Part shown: piece after piece, positions 53,185 through 62,289 of the stretch
How positions within the stretch are numbered: the stretch's first letter is position 1
Layout: each line of letters begins with the position of its first letter
Source: Maribacter_C sp047345145
GTDB lineage: Bacteria; Bacteroidota; Bacteroidia; Flavobacteriales; Flavobacteriaceae
Direction: 5' to 3'
Length of the DNA stretch: 64,000 nucleotides
Assembly: GCF_047345145.1 (NCBI RefSeq)
Contig: NZ_JBLFER010000001.1
Span: forward strand, 62,001 to 126,000
Position numbers and translations under genes: made by a program
Notes under the pieces: generated by a model
Told to the model about the DNA's origin: nothing
Seen by the model: only the letters and a program-made list of their open reading frames with translations
The model's database searches: none

Positions 53185-54336
53185 CTAAGGCTTTTCTAAA
53201 AGTTCAGGGCTTGGAACACTATTGCCGGTATTTTTTGTAGCTATCTCCGAACTAGTTTTTAAATATGTTCTGATTTGTTTTGAAATAAAATCATGCCCAT
53301 ATTCATTCCAGTGTCCATCAAGTTCAGAATTGAATTGAATTTGATTTTTTTTATAATCATTGTTCATAGGCTGTGTTAAATCAAAATATTCAAAATTGTA
53401 CTTTGAACAATGCTTTTCTAAAATTTCATTTAAAAATAAAATGGAAGAATTCTCTAATGTGTTATTGTAGATATCGTTCCTCGGTGCATCAATTACGAAA
53501 ATTATTCTTTTACCAGGATTCTCTTCGTACAACTTAGCTAAAATGTAATCTACAGATTGTATAATGAGCCCTTTGTTTTCAATAGCTTTGGTAACCTCAA
53601 TATTTGCATTGAATTTCTTTTGACCGTTATCTTTTTTTCCAAAATTTCTAATGGTTCTATCAATGTGTAAATTGATATAGAGATATCTAATGAAAGCACT
53701 CTTATTGAGCATTCTCTTTTTCCAGTTGTATTGCTTAAAAGACTTATTAGGTTTGGGTAAGTTTTCAGTTATTGTACTATCGTTTATGTTTAATGTCAAC
53801 ATATGTTTAACCTCTGGATTCAGTTCAGAAATGTTCTCATCAAAGTCATTATGTACTACATTAAATATAAATGTGTCAGGGTTAAAATGTTTCTTTATAT
53901 ATCTACTGTAATTTAGATATTCTGAGAGTGGGGCACCAGATTTCCCGAAACTATAAACATCATAGTTGGATTTTAATTCGTTTCGCAATAAAGAAGGATA
54001 AGATTTATCTACATCTACTTGATATGCTTCAATATAGGAGTCGCCAATTATTGCTATTAGGGGTTTTTCCCTTTGTGTTGTATAATCAATTGGTGAATTC
54101 CAACCGTAGTTATTTATTCTCCACTGACCCCGTTGTTGTGCTGCCTTTCCGATGGTAAATACGCCTTCCTTTTTTGAGTTCGTATCGAAGCGATAAATCA
54201 ATTCTTTTTCATCAAAGAAATCCATAGGGGGGTCTGCAGCTGGAATAACCACCCTGAAAAATAGTTCAAGTAGTAGGAGGAGTACAATAAGCGTTGGGAC
54301 TGTTATTCGAAAAAAATTCCTTAATGCTTTTTTCAT
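53185..54336 (-). CDS. membrane-anchored SGNH/GDSL hydrolase-like protein
   Basis: The 383-residue protein has an N-terminal membrane anchor (IVLLLLLELFFRVVIPA) and a periplasmic domain with IAIIGDSYIEAYQVDVDKSY (block I, Ser of GDS), VYSFGKSGAPLSEYL (block II), VHNDFDEN (N of block III) and DGHWNEYGHDFI (D-x-H of block V). All catalytic blocks seem present, so an esterase or acetyltransferase acting on polysaccharide in the periplasm is likely. It is unlike the neighbouring SGNH-like gene in sequence and lies on the other strand, 56 bases after the carbamoyltransferase gene, probably in that operon. Confidence 0.82.
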   Translation of the reverse strand: MKKALRNFFRITVPTLIVLLLLLELFFRVVIPAADPPMDFFDEKELIYRFDTNSKKEGVFTIGKAAQQRGQWRINNYGWNSPIDYTTQREKPLIAIIGDSYIEAYQVDVDKSYPSLLRNELKSNYDVYSFGKSGAPLSEYLNYSRYIKKHFNPDTFIFNVVHNDFDENISELNPEVKHMLTLNINDSTITENLPKPNKSFKQYNWKKRMLNKSAFIRYLYINLHIDRTIRNFGKKDNGQKKFNANIEVTKAIENKGLIIQSVDYILAKLYEENPGKRIIFVIDAPRNDIYNNTLENSSILFLNEILEKHCSKYNFEYFDLTQPMNNDYKKNQIQFNSELDGHWNEYGHDFISKQIRTYLKTSSEIATKNTGNSVPSPELLEKP

Positions 54337-54391
54337 ATCTCTTCGTATTGAACATAAAAAAGTTCACTTTTACCGATACTAAAATGTTAGG

Positions 54392-56251
54392 TTAATCTAG
54401 TTTAAATTCTTCTTTCCAATTCGTATCGTTAATCAATTCTTTCTGCTGACTTTTGTCAAATAAGTAATTGCCAATTACTAGAAAATCCATTTCAGTTCGC
54501 ATGAAACATCTAAACCCGTCATCTGGTGTACAAACAATTGGTTCTCCGCGAACGTTGAAGCTAGAATTAACCATCAAGCCATAACCAGTTTGATTTTTAA
54601 ATTCATTTAGTAAGCTCCAATATCTAGGGTTGGTACCCTTACTCACGCTTTGTATTCTTGCCGAATTATCGATATGAGTTATTGCAGGTACATCTGATCG
54701 AAGATGATATAATCTATCATAAAGTTTCATTTCATTATAACCTTCTGGTTTAGGTTTTAACCTTTCCTCTTTTACAGGTATAACGTGCAACATATATGGT
54801 GAAGGACAGTCTATATCAAAATAATCTTGTACGTCTTCTTCTAATACCGATGGGGCAAAAGGCCTGAACCCTTCTCTATATTTGATTTTAAGATTCATTT
54901 TCTTTTGCATTTCAGGATTTCTTGCATCTCCAATAATACTTCTATTTCCTAAAGCCCTTGGTCCATATTCCATCCTGCCCTGAAACCATCCAACAACATT
55001 ACCTTCGGCAATTTTTTCTGCAACAATTTTAGTCAATTCATTAAAATCTTCAAAGTATTCGTGCTGCGCATTATATTTTCTAATAACCCCTTTTGTTTCT
55101 TTTTCACCATATTCAGGACCTAAATAGGCACCTTTCATGGCGTCTGGCTTGTTATTTACAATTCTTTTTTCGCCTTTCCATAGATGATAGCCCAAATAAG
55201 CAGCACCTAAGGCCCCACCTGCATCACCAGCAGCTGGTTGTATCCATATTTCTTTAAATAATTTTGATGCTAATAATTTTCCATTTGCGACACTATTCAA
55301 AGCTACTCCACCAGCGAGTACTAAATAATCACTATTGGTAAGTTCTTTGGCTGTTTTAGCAAGTTTCAAAACTATTTCTTCGGTAATTTGTTGAATGGCC
55401 AATGCCATATTCATATATTCTTGAGAGATTTCTGACTCTGCATTTCTTGGTGGAAGTCCAAATAAGCTCGTCCACCTCTTATCATTAGTCATTTTAAGGC
55501 CCGTAGCGAAATTGAAATACTTCATATTGAGCAAAATAGATCCGTCTTCACGTATGTCAACCAGTTCACTTACTATTTTCTCTTTGAATTCTTTTGTCTG
55601 TGGGGCATCAGCATTTCCATATGGGGCTAATCCCATTAACTTATATTCGCCACTATTTACTCTAAAACCTGTGTAATATGTAAAAGCGGAATATAACAAA
55701 CCTACTGAATGAGGAAATTGCAATTCTTTCTTCATTTCAATTCCGTTCTCCTTTCCATATCCAATAGTAGTGGTTGCCCACTCTCCAACACCATCAACCG
55801 TTAAGATAGCGGCTTCGGGGAAAGGTGAGGGATAATACGCACTAGCAGCATGAGATAAATGATGCTCAGGAAATAAAATCGGTATTTTTTTCTTCCCGAG
55901 ATTATCTAGCTCATCTCTGAGCATCTTTTTCATAAAAAGTTTTTCCTTTATCCAAACAGGAACTGCCGACAAAAAACTAATTAAGCCTTTTGGAGCAAAT
56001 GCGTGATAGGTCTCTAGTAGCCTTTCAAATTTTATGTAAGGCTTGTCATAAAAAGCAATAGCCGCCAGATCATCATAGTCTAATCCGGCTTCACTTAAAA
56101 CATATTTTGCAGCATTTATTGGGAAAGCAGAATCATGTTTCTTTCTGGTAAAACGCTCTTCATGTGCGGCTGCTATAATTTCCCCATCAATAATAATTGC
56201 TGCTGCACTATCATGGTAATAGGCAGAGATACCTAAAATTGCTGTTGGCAT
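54392..56251 (-). CDS. carbamoyltransferase (NodU/CmcH family)
   Basis: The protein has 619 residues. The N-terminal Kae1-like domain starts ILGISAYYHDSAAAIIIDG and has EERFTRKKHDSAFP and HHLSHAASAYYPSPF. The C-terminal domain carries GWFQGRMEYGPRALGNRSII, RPFAPSVL and SSFNVRGEPIVCTPDDGFRC. All are hallmarks of O-carbamoyltransferases that use carbamoyl phosphate and ATP to modify sugars (NodU), antibiotics or polymers. With the two small genes behind it in the sequence it forms a module often found in polysaccharide loci. It probably carbamoylates a sugar of this polymer. Confidence 0.93.
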   Translation of the reverse strand: MPTAILGISAYYHDSAAAIIIDGEIIAAAHEERFTRKKHDSAFPINAAKYVLSEAGLDYDDLAAIAFYDKPYIKFERLLETYHAFAPKGLISFLSAVPVWIKEKLFMKKMLRDELDNLGKKKIPILFPEHHLSHAASAYYPSPFPEAAILTVDGVGEWATTTIGYGKENGIEMKKELQFPHSVGLLYSAFTYYTGFRVNSGEYKLMGLAPYGNADAPQTKEFKEKIVSELVDIREDGSILLNMKYFNFATGLKMTNDKRWTSLFGLPPRNAESEISQEYMNMALAIQQITEEIVLKLAKTAKELTNSDYLVLAGGVALNSVANGKLLASKLFKEIWIQPAAGDAGGALGAAYLGYHLWKGEKRIVNNKPDAMKGAYLGPEYGEKETKGVIRKYNAQHEYFEDFNELTKIVAEKIAEGNVVGWFQGRMEYGPRALGNRSIIGDARNPEMQKKMNLKIKYREGFRPFAPSVLEEDVQDYFDIDCPSPYMLHVIPVKEERLKPKPEGYNEMKLYDRLYHLRSDVPAITHIDNSARIQSVSKGTNPRYWSLLNEFKNQTGYGLMVNSSFNVRGEPIVCTPDDGFRCFMRTEMDFLVIGNYLFDKSQQKELINDTNWKEEFKLD

Positions 56252-56268
56252 ACTTTAAGAATTAGTTT

Positions 56269-56418
56269 TTAAAATAATGTGTAAATAAATGGACCTATTG
56301 CCGAACTACTTGTAAGCACAATTAATACTCCGAACAGCAGTAACACAATAATGATTGGTAGCAACCAAAATTTCTTGCGAACTTTTAAAAATGACCATAA
56401 ATCTCTTAAGAATTCCAT
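56269..56418 (-). CDS. DUF5989-family small membrane protein (49 aa)
   Basis: A 49-residue frame starts at ATG 56416-56418 and reads MEFLRDLWSFLKVRKKFWL, then one membrane helix (PIIIVLLLFGVLIVL) and the ending SAIGPFIYTLF. This closely follows the pattern of DUF5989 proteins, which stand between carbamoyltransferase and SxtJ-like genes. It lies 17 bases ahead of the carbamoyltransferase gene and 20 bases after the SxtJ-like gene. Its job is unknown; a membrane anchor for the carbamoyltransferase is plausible. Confidence 0.85.
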   Translation of the reverse strand: MEFLRDLWSFLKVRKKFWLLPIIIVLLLFGVLIVLTSSSAIGPFIYTLF

Positions 56419-56438
56419 GATTTAATATTTAGTTATTT

Positions 56439-56840
56439 TTAATAAGGCTTTTCAATGTCTTCTGATGAAAACGAATAATTACGCGTCTTCATTGCTGAAT
56501 TAGTGCCTTTTTTGAATTCATTTAATTGTAATGAATCTTTACCTAAAAGTCTTCTAAAAATTCCAACGGGAATAACTAAAAGAATGTATACAATTGATAA
56601 AAGTATTTTTGATATAAAGGTTCCTAATAATTGCGTAAGTCCAAGCCAAACAACTGCCAATGGATAATAAATCATTGGGTAAGTCATATTGATAATCAGA
56701 ACCGGAATTGCTATTTTATAAAAAAGAACATTTTTTGTGAAAAATCCAATCAACAGTAAAATAAGCACGGCAGCCATACCAGTATCGGAAGCTTGCTTTT
56801 CTGAAATTGTTTTTGGAAAATAATCCCACAGTTTTTTCAT
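56439..56840 (-). CDS. SxtJ-like membrane protein
   Basis: The 133-residue protein has three to four membrane segments (AAVLILLLIGFFTKNVLFY, IAIPVLIINMTYPMIYYPLA, SIVYILLVIPVGIFRRLLG) and a short soluble tail. Size, helix layout and the position at the head of a DUF5989-carbamoyltransferase set fit the SxtJ family, named after the saxitoxin cluster. It is probably the first gene of the - strand carbamoylation operon. No catalytic residues are apparent. Confidence 0.75.
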   Translation of the reverse strand: MKKLWDYFPKTISEKQASDTGMAAVLILLLIGFFTKNVLFYKIAIPVLIINMTYPMIYYPLAVVWLGLTQLLGTFISKILLSIVYILLVIPVGIFRRLLGKDSLQLNEFKKGTNSAMKTRNYSFSSEDIEKPY

Positions 56841-57088
56841 TTTATTTTTTTTTGAATAAATAATAGATATCTTTTTTATGCTAAAGAAATATCTTTCAAA
56901 ACATCCTAATATCTATTTTTTGTAAAAGTAATTGTATTTAGAGAAATAGCGTATTCTAATCTTTCATTTACATTCAATGTTCGATAAAGTGATCTAAACT
57001 GTTAATAGTCAATAGATCTCCTCCTGTAGCCTTCCCAAAAAATGAAGCCTTACTGTAATCTTCTCATCATTTTTAGTGAAGGTCACTT

Positions 57089-58744
57089 TTATCTTTTTCT
57101 TCTATACGCCGCATCAATTACAAATAAACCATTTGATTGATGTAAATGATGCATAGCGACTAAACCTTTACGAAAATTGGGATACGCGGTTAGGATAGTT
57201 TTTTCTTCATATGTGTCGATAGATAACTTTTCTATTTTGTTTATATTCAGTGCACGTCCATAAGTACCATCAATATTTGCTTGTGAAGGCCTGTAAATTT
57301 CATTTTCATATTCAAATATAGCACCTCCATTTCTAGATACTTTAGAGTTAATAATAACCGGATTGTCTTTATGAGGTTCTAGATCTTTTAAATCTGAAGA
57401 GTGTACTTTATAAATATATAATTCACTAAACTCGGGAAAATCATAGCCGACTTGTTTATTAACGAACATCCATTTTGTGTTAGATTTATCGTTGTAGAAA
57501 AAAGCATCAACCACCTTTTCACCTTCAAATGCTGTTGTATACAGCTCCCACTGATCAGGAAATTTTTTGCATTTATATATTTCTAGACGATTATTATCAC
57601 TGCATTCAGGCATAAGAAATATATCGTCATTTTCTTTGAAAATAAAAGGGTAAGATAAATGGTAGTCTTTATCCAATACATCAACTACATCTACTAATTC
57701 ATTTTTGTGAATTTTACCACAAGATATTTTACCTTTAGCTGTGTCGTACTCATAATTTTCGAAAAACACATAATTATTATTTTCATGGTTGAATATGAAT
57801 GGATCTGCCCAAAATTCATTTTTTGGTAGTTTAAGTGGTTTTAATCTGAATAAGGTCGAATTAAGAAAATCTCCCTTTCCAATAAAAAGAGTCCAACAAT
57901 TATATCTGATTCCGAAAACTTTATGATTGATCTTTGCTATTACTTTGCCCAGAACTTTGGAATAAAAATGGAACAGATAACTTATTATTGCTCCTAGCTT
58001 GGGGATTTTGTAAAGTGGGTTGAAATAAACAAGTGATTTAGTTGGCGAGAATTCACCATTTTGTAATTTCTTAATATTCTTAAATAAAATAGAAACAGAA
58101 GCCTCAAAGATTAGCGTAGATGTTTGTACATATGACCAATGACGGTTAAAAAATGCCTTATCTATTACAAAACCACCATCTAATTCCGGTGTTAATTTTT
58201 GTAAAGTTACGCCAACTGAGGGTTGATTTAAAGCAACTTCCCAAAAACCAGGAGGTCCACCTCTGTTAATAGAATTATCTGCATGATGAAATGACCAAAT
58301 ACCATATTTTGAAGCTTGCAATATTTCGCCTCTGATGATATTAAATTCATGACGTAAAATAATGTCTAGATTGTATTTTTTAACTTTTTCAACATCATCT
58401 GAACCAAAAATGTCTAAAAAGCCCTTTCTTTCTGGTGTTACCTTTATTACACTAATTTTAGCCAATTGTTCTAAAATAGTAGTTTTATTAACCGATAACT
58501 TTTCTTTGAAAAATTTACTTTCAATTTTTCGTTGAAAAGCGAATAATAAGGTGCCAAGAATATTTTTAGATTTAATTAATTTTTTCAACCTATTCTTGAA
58601 CGTATTTGGGCTATCCTCTCCTTCTCGACCATCTTGAATCAATAAAGCTATTTCAAGTGATGGGTCTTTTAGAATTCCTTCGACTATTCTTAATTCCCAG
58701 TTGGCTAGTGCTTCAAACTCTTTAATTAATATTCCAATTCTCAT
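57089..58744 (-). CDS. formyltransferase-like/GINT1-like beta-propeller fusion protein
   Basis: The protein has 551 residues. The N-terminal part (1 to about 240) resembles a folate-dependent formyltransferase domain: MRIGILIKEF, DIILRHEFNIIRGEIL, WSFHHADNSINRGGPPGFW and QKLTPELDGGFVI. The His-x-Asp-like and glycine features of the active site are partly kept. The C-terminal part (about 290-551) is a five-bladed propeller related to GH43/GINT1-type domains: EFWADPFIF, YVFFENYEYDTAKGKI, SYPFIFKENDDIFLMPEC, GGAIFEYENEIYRPSQ. It may modify or transfer an amino sugar of the polymer. The combination is known in polysaccharide clusters, but the reaction is not established here. Confidence 0.75.
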   Translation of the reverse strand: MRIGILIKEFEALANWELRIVEGILKDPSLEIALLIQDGREGEDSPNTFKNRLKKLIKSKNILGTLLFAFQRKIESKFFKEKLSVNKTTILEQLAKISVIKVTPERKGFLDIFGSDDVEKVKKYNLDIILRHEFNIIRGEILQASKYGIWSFHHADNSINRGGPPGFWEVALNQPSVGVTLQKLTPELDGGFVIDKAFFNRHWSYVQTSTLIFEASVSILFKNIKKLQNGEFSPTKSLVYFNPLYKIPKLGAIISYLFHFYSKVLGKVIAKINHKVFGIRYNCWTLFIGKGDFLNSTLFRLKPLKLPKNEFWADPFIFNHENNNYVFFENYEYDTAKGKISCGKIHKNELVDVVDVLDKDYHLSYPFIFKENDDIFLMPECSDNNRLEIYKCKKFPDQWELYTTAFEGEKVVDAFFYNDKSNTKWMFVNKQVGYDFPEFSELYIYKVHSSDLKDLEPHKDNPVIINSKVSRNGGAIFEYENEIYRPSQANIDGTYGRALNINKIEKLSIDTYEEKTILTAYPNFRKGLVAMHHLHQSNGLFVIDAAYRRKR

Positions 58745-59544
58745 TTAACTTCTTCAACTTTTACTTTTGTTAGTGTAAATTGTCTTGTCCGAAAATGTAT
58801 TGACCATTTCTTAGATTCTAGAAATAGTCGGCGACTCCATTATTGATTTATTTTTTCAAACAATAGTATTTGATATTTTGTTTAGTAGAATTTTTTGGAA
58901 GTTCTATGACCTGGGCTTTGGATTATCTGGATTAATTGTGCCACTTTTAATAAAGTTGTAATGATACAAAATTCTTGTTTGTTTCATGATATTTGGTCTT
59001 TCCTTTTCCTAAGTGATTTATTCTAAAGGTTTATTCTATAAATACTAACAACCGTATCGATTCTATAAATTTTCAAGAAAAATAAAGTATCTAGGTATTT
59101 TTTTAATCAACAGATAAACTATAGTTTCACTATTTATATTCATCTAGAGTTCATGTTTGGAACTTAGTATTAAGGCTTTTGTGGGCTAGAAAAGCTTTTT
59201 TGGCTATCTAGTAAACCTACAGAAACTAAAAAATGACAAAATTAGTATTCAAAATACAGAATTCGCAGGTAAAAAATTAACACTAGACGAGTTCATTTAG
59301 AAGAATAGCGCAATTGGTATCCTGCGTATAATTTTAAATAAATATATACGTTTTGCATATAATTGTTTTTATTACCATGTTTTATGGCAATAAGCGTGCT
59401 TATCAGATAAGCCGCCTATGATTTAATTATCTGATAAAGACCAAAATATTTGAGATATTATATATTTAAGATAATTAATTGCTATAGAATAATATTCAAA
59501 CCATAACTGTTTTAGCATAAACCATGCAATCTTCAAATCATTAA
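58745..59544. other. long AT-rich intergenic region before the flippase gene
   Basis: About 800 bases without a credible gene lie between the divergent fusion-protein and flippase genes. The only structure seen is a pair of identical palindromes at 59400-59437. No promoter of the usual flavobacterial form was found. A small RNA or long leader is possible but not supported. Confidence 0.5.
59400..59437. promoter_or_regulatory. paired TTATC-N-GATAA palindromes
   Basis: TTATCAGATAA (59400-59410) and TTATCTGATAA (59427-59437) are each palindromic around a central base and are reverse complements of each other, 27 bases centre to centre. They look like a doubled operator ahead of the flippase operon; the alternative is a hairpin with an 11-bp stem and a 16-base loop. 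Confidence 0.45.
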
Positions 59545-59637
59545 ACTTTTAAATACATTCAAATCATAAAAGTAAAATCACAGTTATACAGGAATAGTTT
59601 TTGGGGACTTGCTGGTTCATTAGTTCAGAACCTTTTT

Positions 59638-60984
59638 TTGAGCCTTTTTTTTATTTTACTTGCCCGTCATTATTCTACCGAAGATTGGTCAACATATTTA
59701 ATAGCAACTAGTGTCTATCAGATGGTAGCAGCTATTTCTACTATGGGTTTAGGGCAATGGTTTATTCGTGAAGTAGTAAATACTGATGATAAAAATGCGC
59801 TAGTAGCACGGTTTCTAAAAATGCAAACCTATTTTGGTTTCTTTTTTTTTATAATCAATTTGATTATTGTCCTTGTTACTTATGATGATTTCACAATGCG
59901 ATTACTTTCTTTTCTTTTTGCTTTCAATGTTGTCTTTGATAACATCATATATTCTATTAGAAATATCAATATTGCCCAGTTTGAACAAAAGAAAACAGTA
60001 GCAGTATTATCTATTGAGGCATGCGCTAAGTTTGTTCTCGCTTGCTTGGTGTACATTCTGCCAATTTCGGTGGTAACACTTGCCATATTACTCGTACTGT
60101 TACGATTGGTCACATTAAACTTATTTCTAAGGATAGGTGCTCCCGAGGGGATCAAATTAATGGGTTTTTGGAATGTAAAACTATCACTCAATAACATTAT
60201 TGTAATAATAAAAGAATATTGGCCATTTGCCATCATAAGTAGTGCTTATATAGTGTACTGGAAAATATGCACCCTGATTATTTCAAAAAAGTTGCCCATA
60301 GAAGCTGTTGCCGATTTCGAAAACTCATTTAAAATATTTACGCTAGCACAATTAGTGCCGACAGTGGTTGCATCTACAGTTCTTCCAAGGATGGTAAGTC
60401 TTTTCAAAGAAGGAAAGATGGGTGAATTGCGAAAACTATATATGAATTTATTTTGGTTTTTTTGTATCTACGGTGTAGGAGCATATACGTTCATTCATTC
60501 TTTCGGCTTTGAGATAATACCGCTATTATTTTCTGAAAAATATGCTGAAACTGCTATTTATACCCAACAAATGTTTTTAACCATGTTGATTATGCCCACC
60601 ACATTTTTACAAGCTCAGCTTTTGATTACAATGAAACTGGAAAAACTTGATATGTGGTTTAATGTAAAGAGATTATGCATAAACGTGCTCATCTGTTTAG
60701 TTGGTCTCTATTATATTAAATCGTTGTCAGTAGTTACTTATGCAATTTTTATTTCTTTTATCATATTACATATCTCTCAAGACATTACGCTTATTAAACG
60801 AAAAATGTTGACTGTTCTCGATGTAAGCAAATTCTTTGGGTTAATAGCGTTTCTAGTTCTCGGTTATTTTTGGTTATCAAAATTTTTGAATCCAATTATT
60901 CTTTTTTGCGCATTTTGGTTGGTTATAGGTACAGCTTACTACTTTTTAGTGGGAAAATCATTGTTGAATTTCAATAAAAAATAA
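59638..60984 (+). CDS. Wzx-like polysaccharide flippase (MATE/MOP superfamily)
   Basis: The protein has 448 residues from the first TTG, with about twelve to fourteen membrane segments in the Wzx/MATE pattern. It should flip lipid-linked repeat units across the inner membrane for the polymerase. The coding frame is open from 59545, and the residues just before the TTG (QLYRNSFWGLAGSLVQNLFL) are the usual start of Wzx proteins (a basic residue, NSFW and the first helix). The true N-terminus is therefore upstream, near 59557-59580, but no ATG, GTG or TTG lies there in frame. A rare ATT, ATC or ATA start (59557, 59563, 59566) or a sequence error would explain this. The family is certain enough; the start is not. 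Confidence 0.82.
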   Translation: MSLFFILLARHYSTEDWSTYLIATSVYQMVAAISTMGLGQWFIREVVNTDDKNALVARFLKMQTYFGFFFFIINLIIVLVTYDDFTMRLLSFLFAFNVVFDNIIYSIRNINIAQFEQKKTVAVLSIEACAKFVLACLVYILPISVVTLAILLVLLRLVTLNLFLRIGAPEGIKLMGFWNVKLSLNNIIVIIKEYWPFAIISSAYIVYWKICTLIISKKLPIEAVADFENSFKIFTLAQLVPTVVASTVLPRMVSLFKEGKMGELRKLYMNLFWFFCIYGVGAYTFIHSFGFEIIPLLFSEKYAETAIYTQQMFLTMLIMPTTFLQAQLLITMKLEKLDMWFNVKRLCINVLICLVGLYYIKSLSVVTYAIFISFIILHISQDITLIKRKMLTVLDVSKFFGLIAFLVLGYFWLSKFLNPIILFCAFWLVIGTAYYFLVGKSLLNFNKK

Positions 60985-61242
60985 TATAAATAGACTGCGA
61001 GTACCAGTGATTTATCATTTTGAAATTTTTAATTGACCAAGTGTCCTTTATTTGTTGCGAATAATCTAATAATTTAAATATTTGCCAACACGAATATTAA
61101 ATTTGACTTCAATTTTTAATGGTTACTTTACACTATAACAAATATCCAAACAGTTTTCACTTTAAATAAATCGAAATCATTGTTTTCAATCACATATTTT
61201 CAAATGGTAGAATTTGATTAATTCAAACGATAAATTTTTTAC

Positions 61243-62289
61243 ATGTCCAATTTAAAACCTAGCAGCCATATAAAATTTTATTTACCGAAGGATCAAATTA
61301 ATGATGCTACATCATATTATATTGATTTAATTAAAAATGCATTTCTCGATTCAGACTTCAGAGTATCTACTTTTCACAAGAACGATTTTGAAATTAACAA
61401 TTCCGATTATATAGTAGTAGTAAGTTCTTTGAATTTTCTTAATGTTTACCGACGCAACAGGAAAGCTAAGATAATTATGTGGTTTCAAGGATTAACCCCA
61501 GAAGAGAGTAAAATGATGAGAGGAAATAGTTTATCCTCAAAAATGCGTTTTTTGGCTTATAATTGGATGGAACGAAAGACAATTCATAATAGCTACTTCA
61601 ATTTTTTCGTATCTGATAGGATGCAAAGACATTACAGCGAAAAATACAAGTACTATGGGGATAATTTCTTGATCATACCATGCTATAATAAAGGACTTAA
61701 TAAAGAATATTTTACCTCAAAAATAAAACCGGAATCAAGCTTCGTTTATGCCGGAGGGATTTTTCCATGGCAATGTTTTACGGAAACCGCACATATCTTT
61801 AGAGAAATTGAGAAAAAGAACCCTGACGCTCTGTTGACGGTACTAACAAAAGACCAGGAAAAAGCTGAAAAAGTGATTAAAGCTGAAGGCGTATTAAATT
61901 ATAAGATTAAATATGTAAGCCTAGAAGAAGTTATGGGTGAACTGGGTAAACATAAGTATGGATTTTTACTCAGAGAAGATAATATAGTCAATAACTGTGC
62001 TACCCCTACCAAGATGAACACCTATTTGTCGGCAGGTCTAATACCAATTCATACGTATGCAATTGATGCATTTAATGAGCATATTAATTTAGATGGATTT
62101 GAAATCAAAGGAAATTTAGAAAGTGAAAAAACCAAATTAGCAGAAGAGATACTATTGCATGACAATATTCAAATCGATTATAATACCTATTATGATGTTT
62201 GTCATTCAAATTTTAAAGAGTATTTTGATGATACCTATCATATTGAGAGGATCAAATCTGAACTAATATCAAGAATAAATGCAAATTAA
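61243..62289 (+). CDS. glycosyltransferase-like protein, GT-B fold probable
   Basis: The 348-residue soluble protein has an N-terminal half with VVVSSLNFLNVYRRNRKAKI and IMWFQGLTPEES (acceptor side), FFVSDRMQRHYSEKY, and a C-terminal half with FVYAGGIFPWQCFTETAHIF, LLTVLTKDQEKAEKVI and YGFLLREDNIVNNCATPTKM, where the last resembles the donor-binding region of GT4-like enzymes with the CATPTK motif typical of this group. It starts at ATG 61243 after a 258-base AT-rich gap and overlaps the epimerase gene by 11 bases. The sugar is unknown. Confidence 0.75.
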   Translation: MSNLKPSSHIKFYLPKDQINDATSYYIDLIKNAFLDSDFRVSTFHKNDFEINNSDYIVVVSSLNFLNVYRRNRKAKIIMWFQGLTPEESKMMRGNSLSSKMRFLAYNWMERKTIHNSYFNFFVSDRMQRHYSEKYKYYGDNFLIIPCYNKGLNKEYFTSKIKPESSFVYAGGIFPWQCFTETAHIFREIEKKNPDALLTVLTKDQEKAEKVIKAEGVLNYKIKYVSLEEVMGELGKHKYGFLLREDNIVNNCATPTKMNTYLSAGLIPIHTYAIDAFNEHINLDGFEIKGNLESEKTKLAEEILLHDNIQIDYNTYYDVCHSNFKEYFDDTYHIERIKSELISRINAN

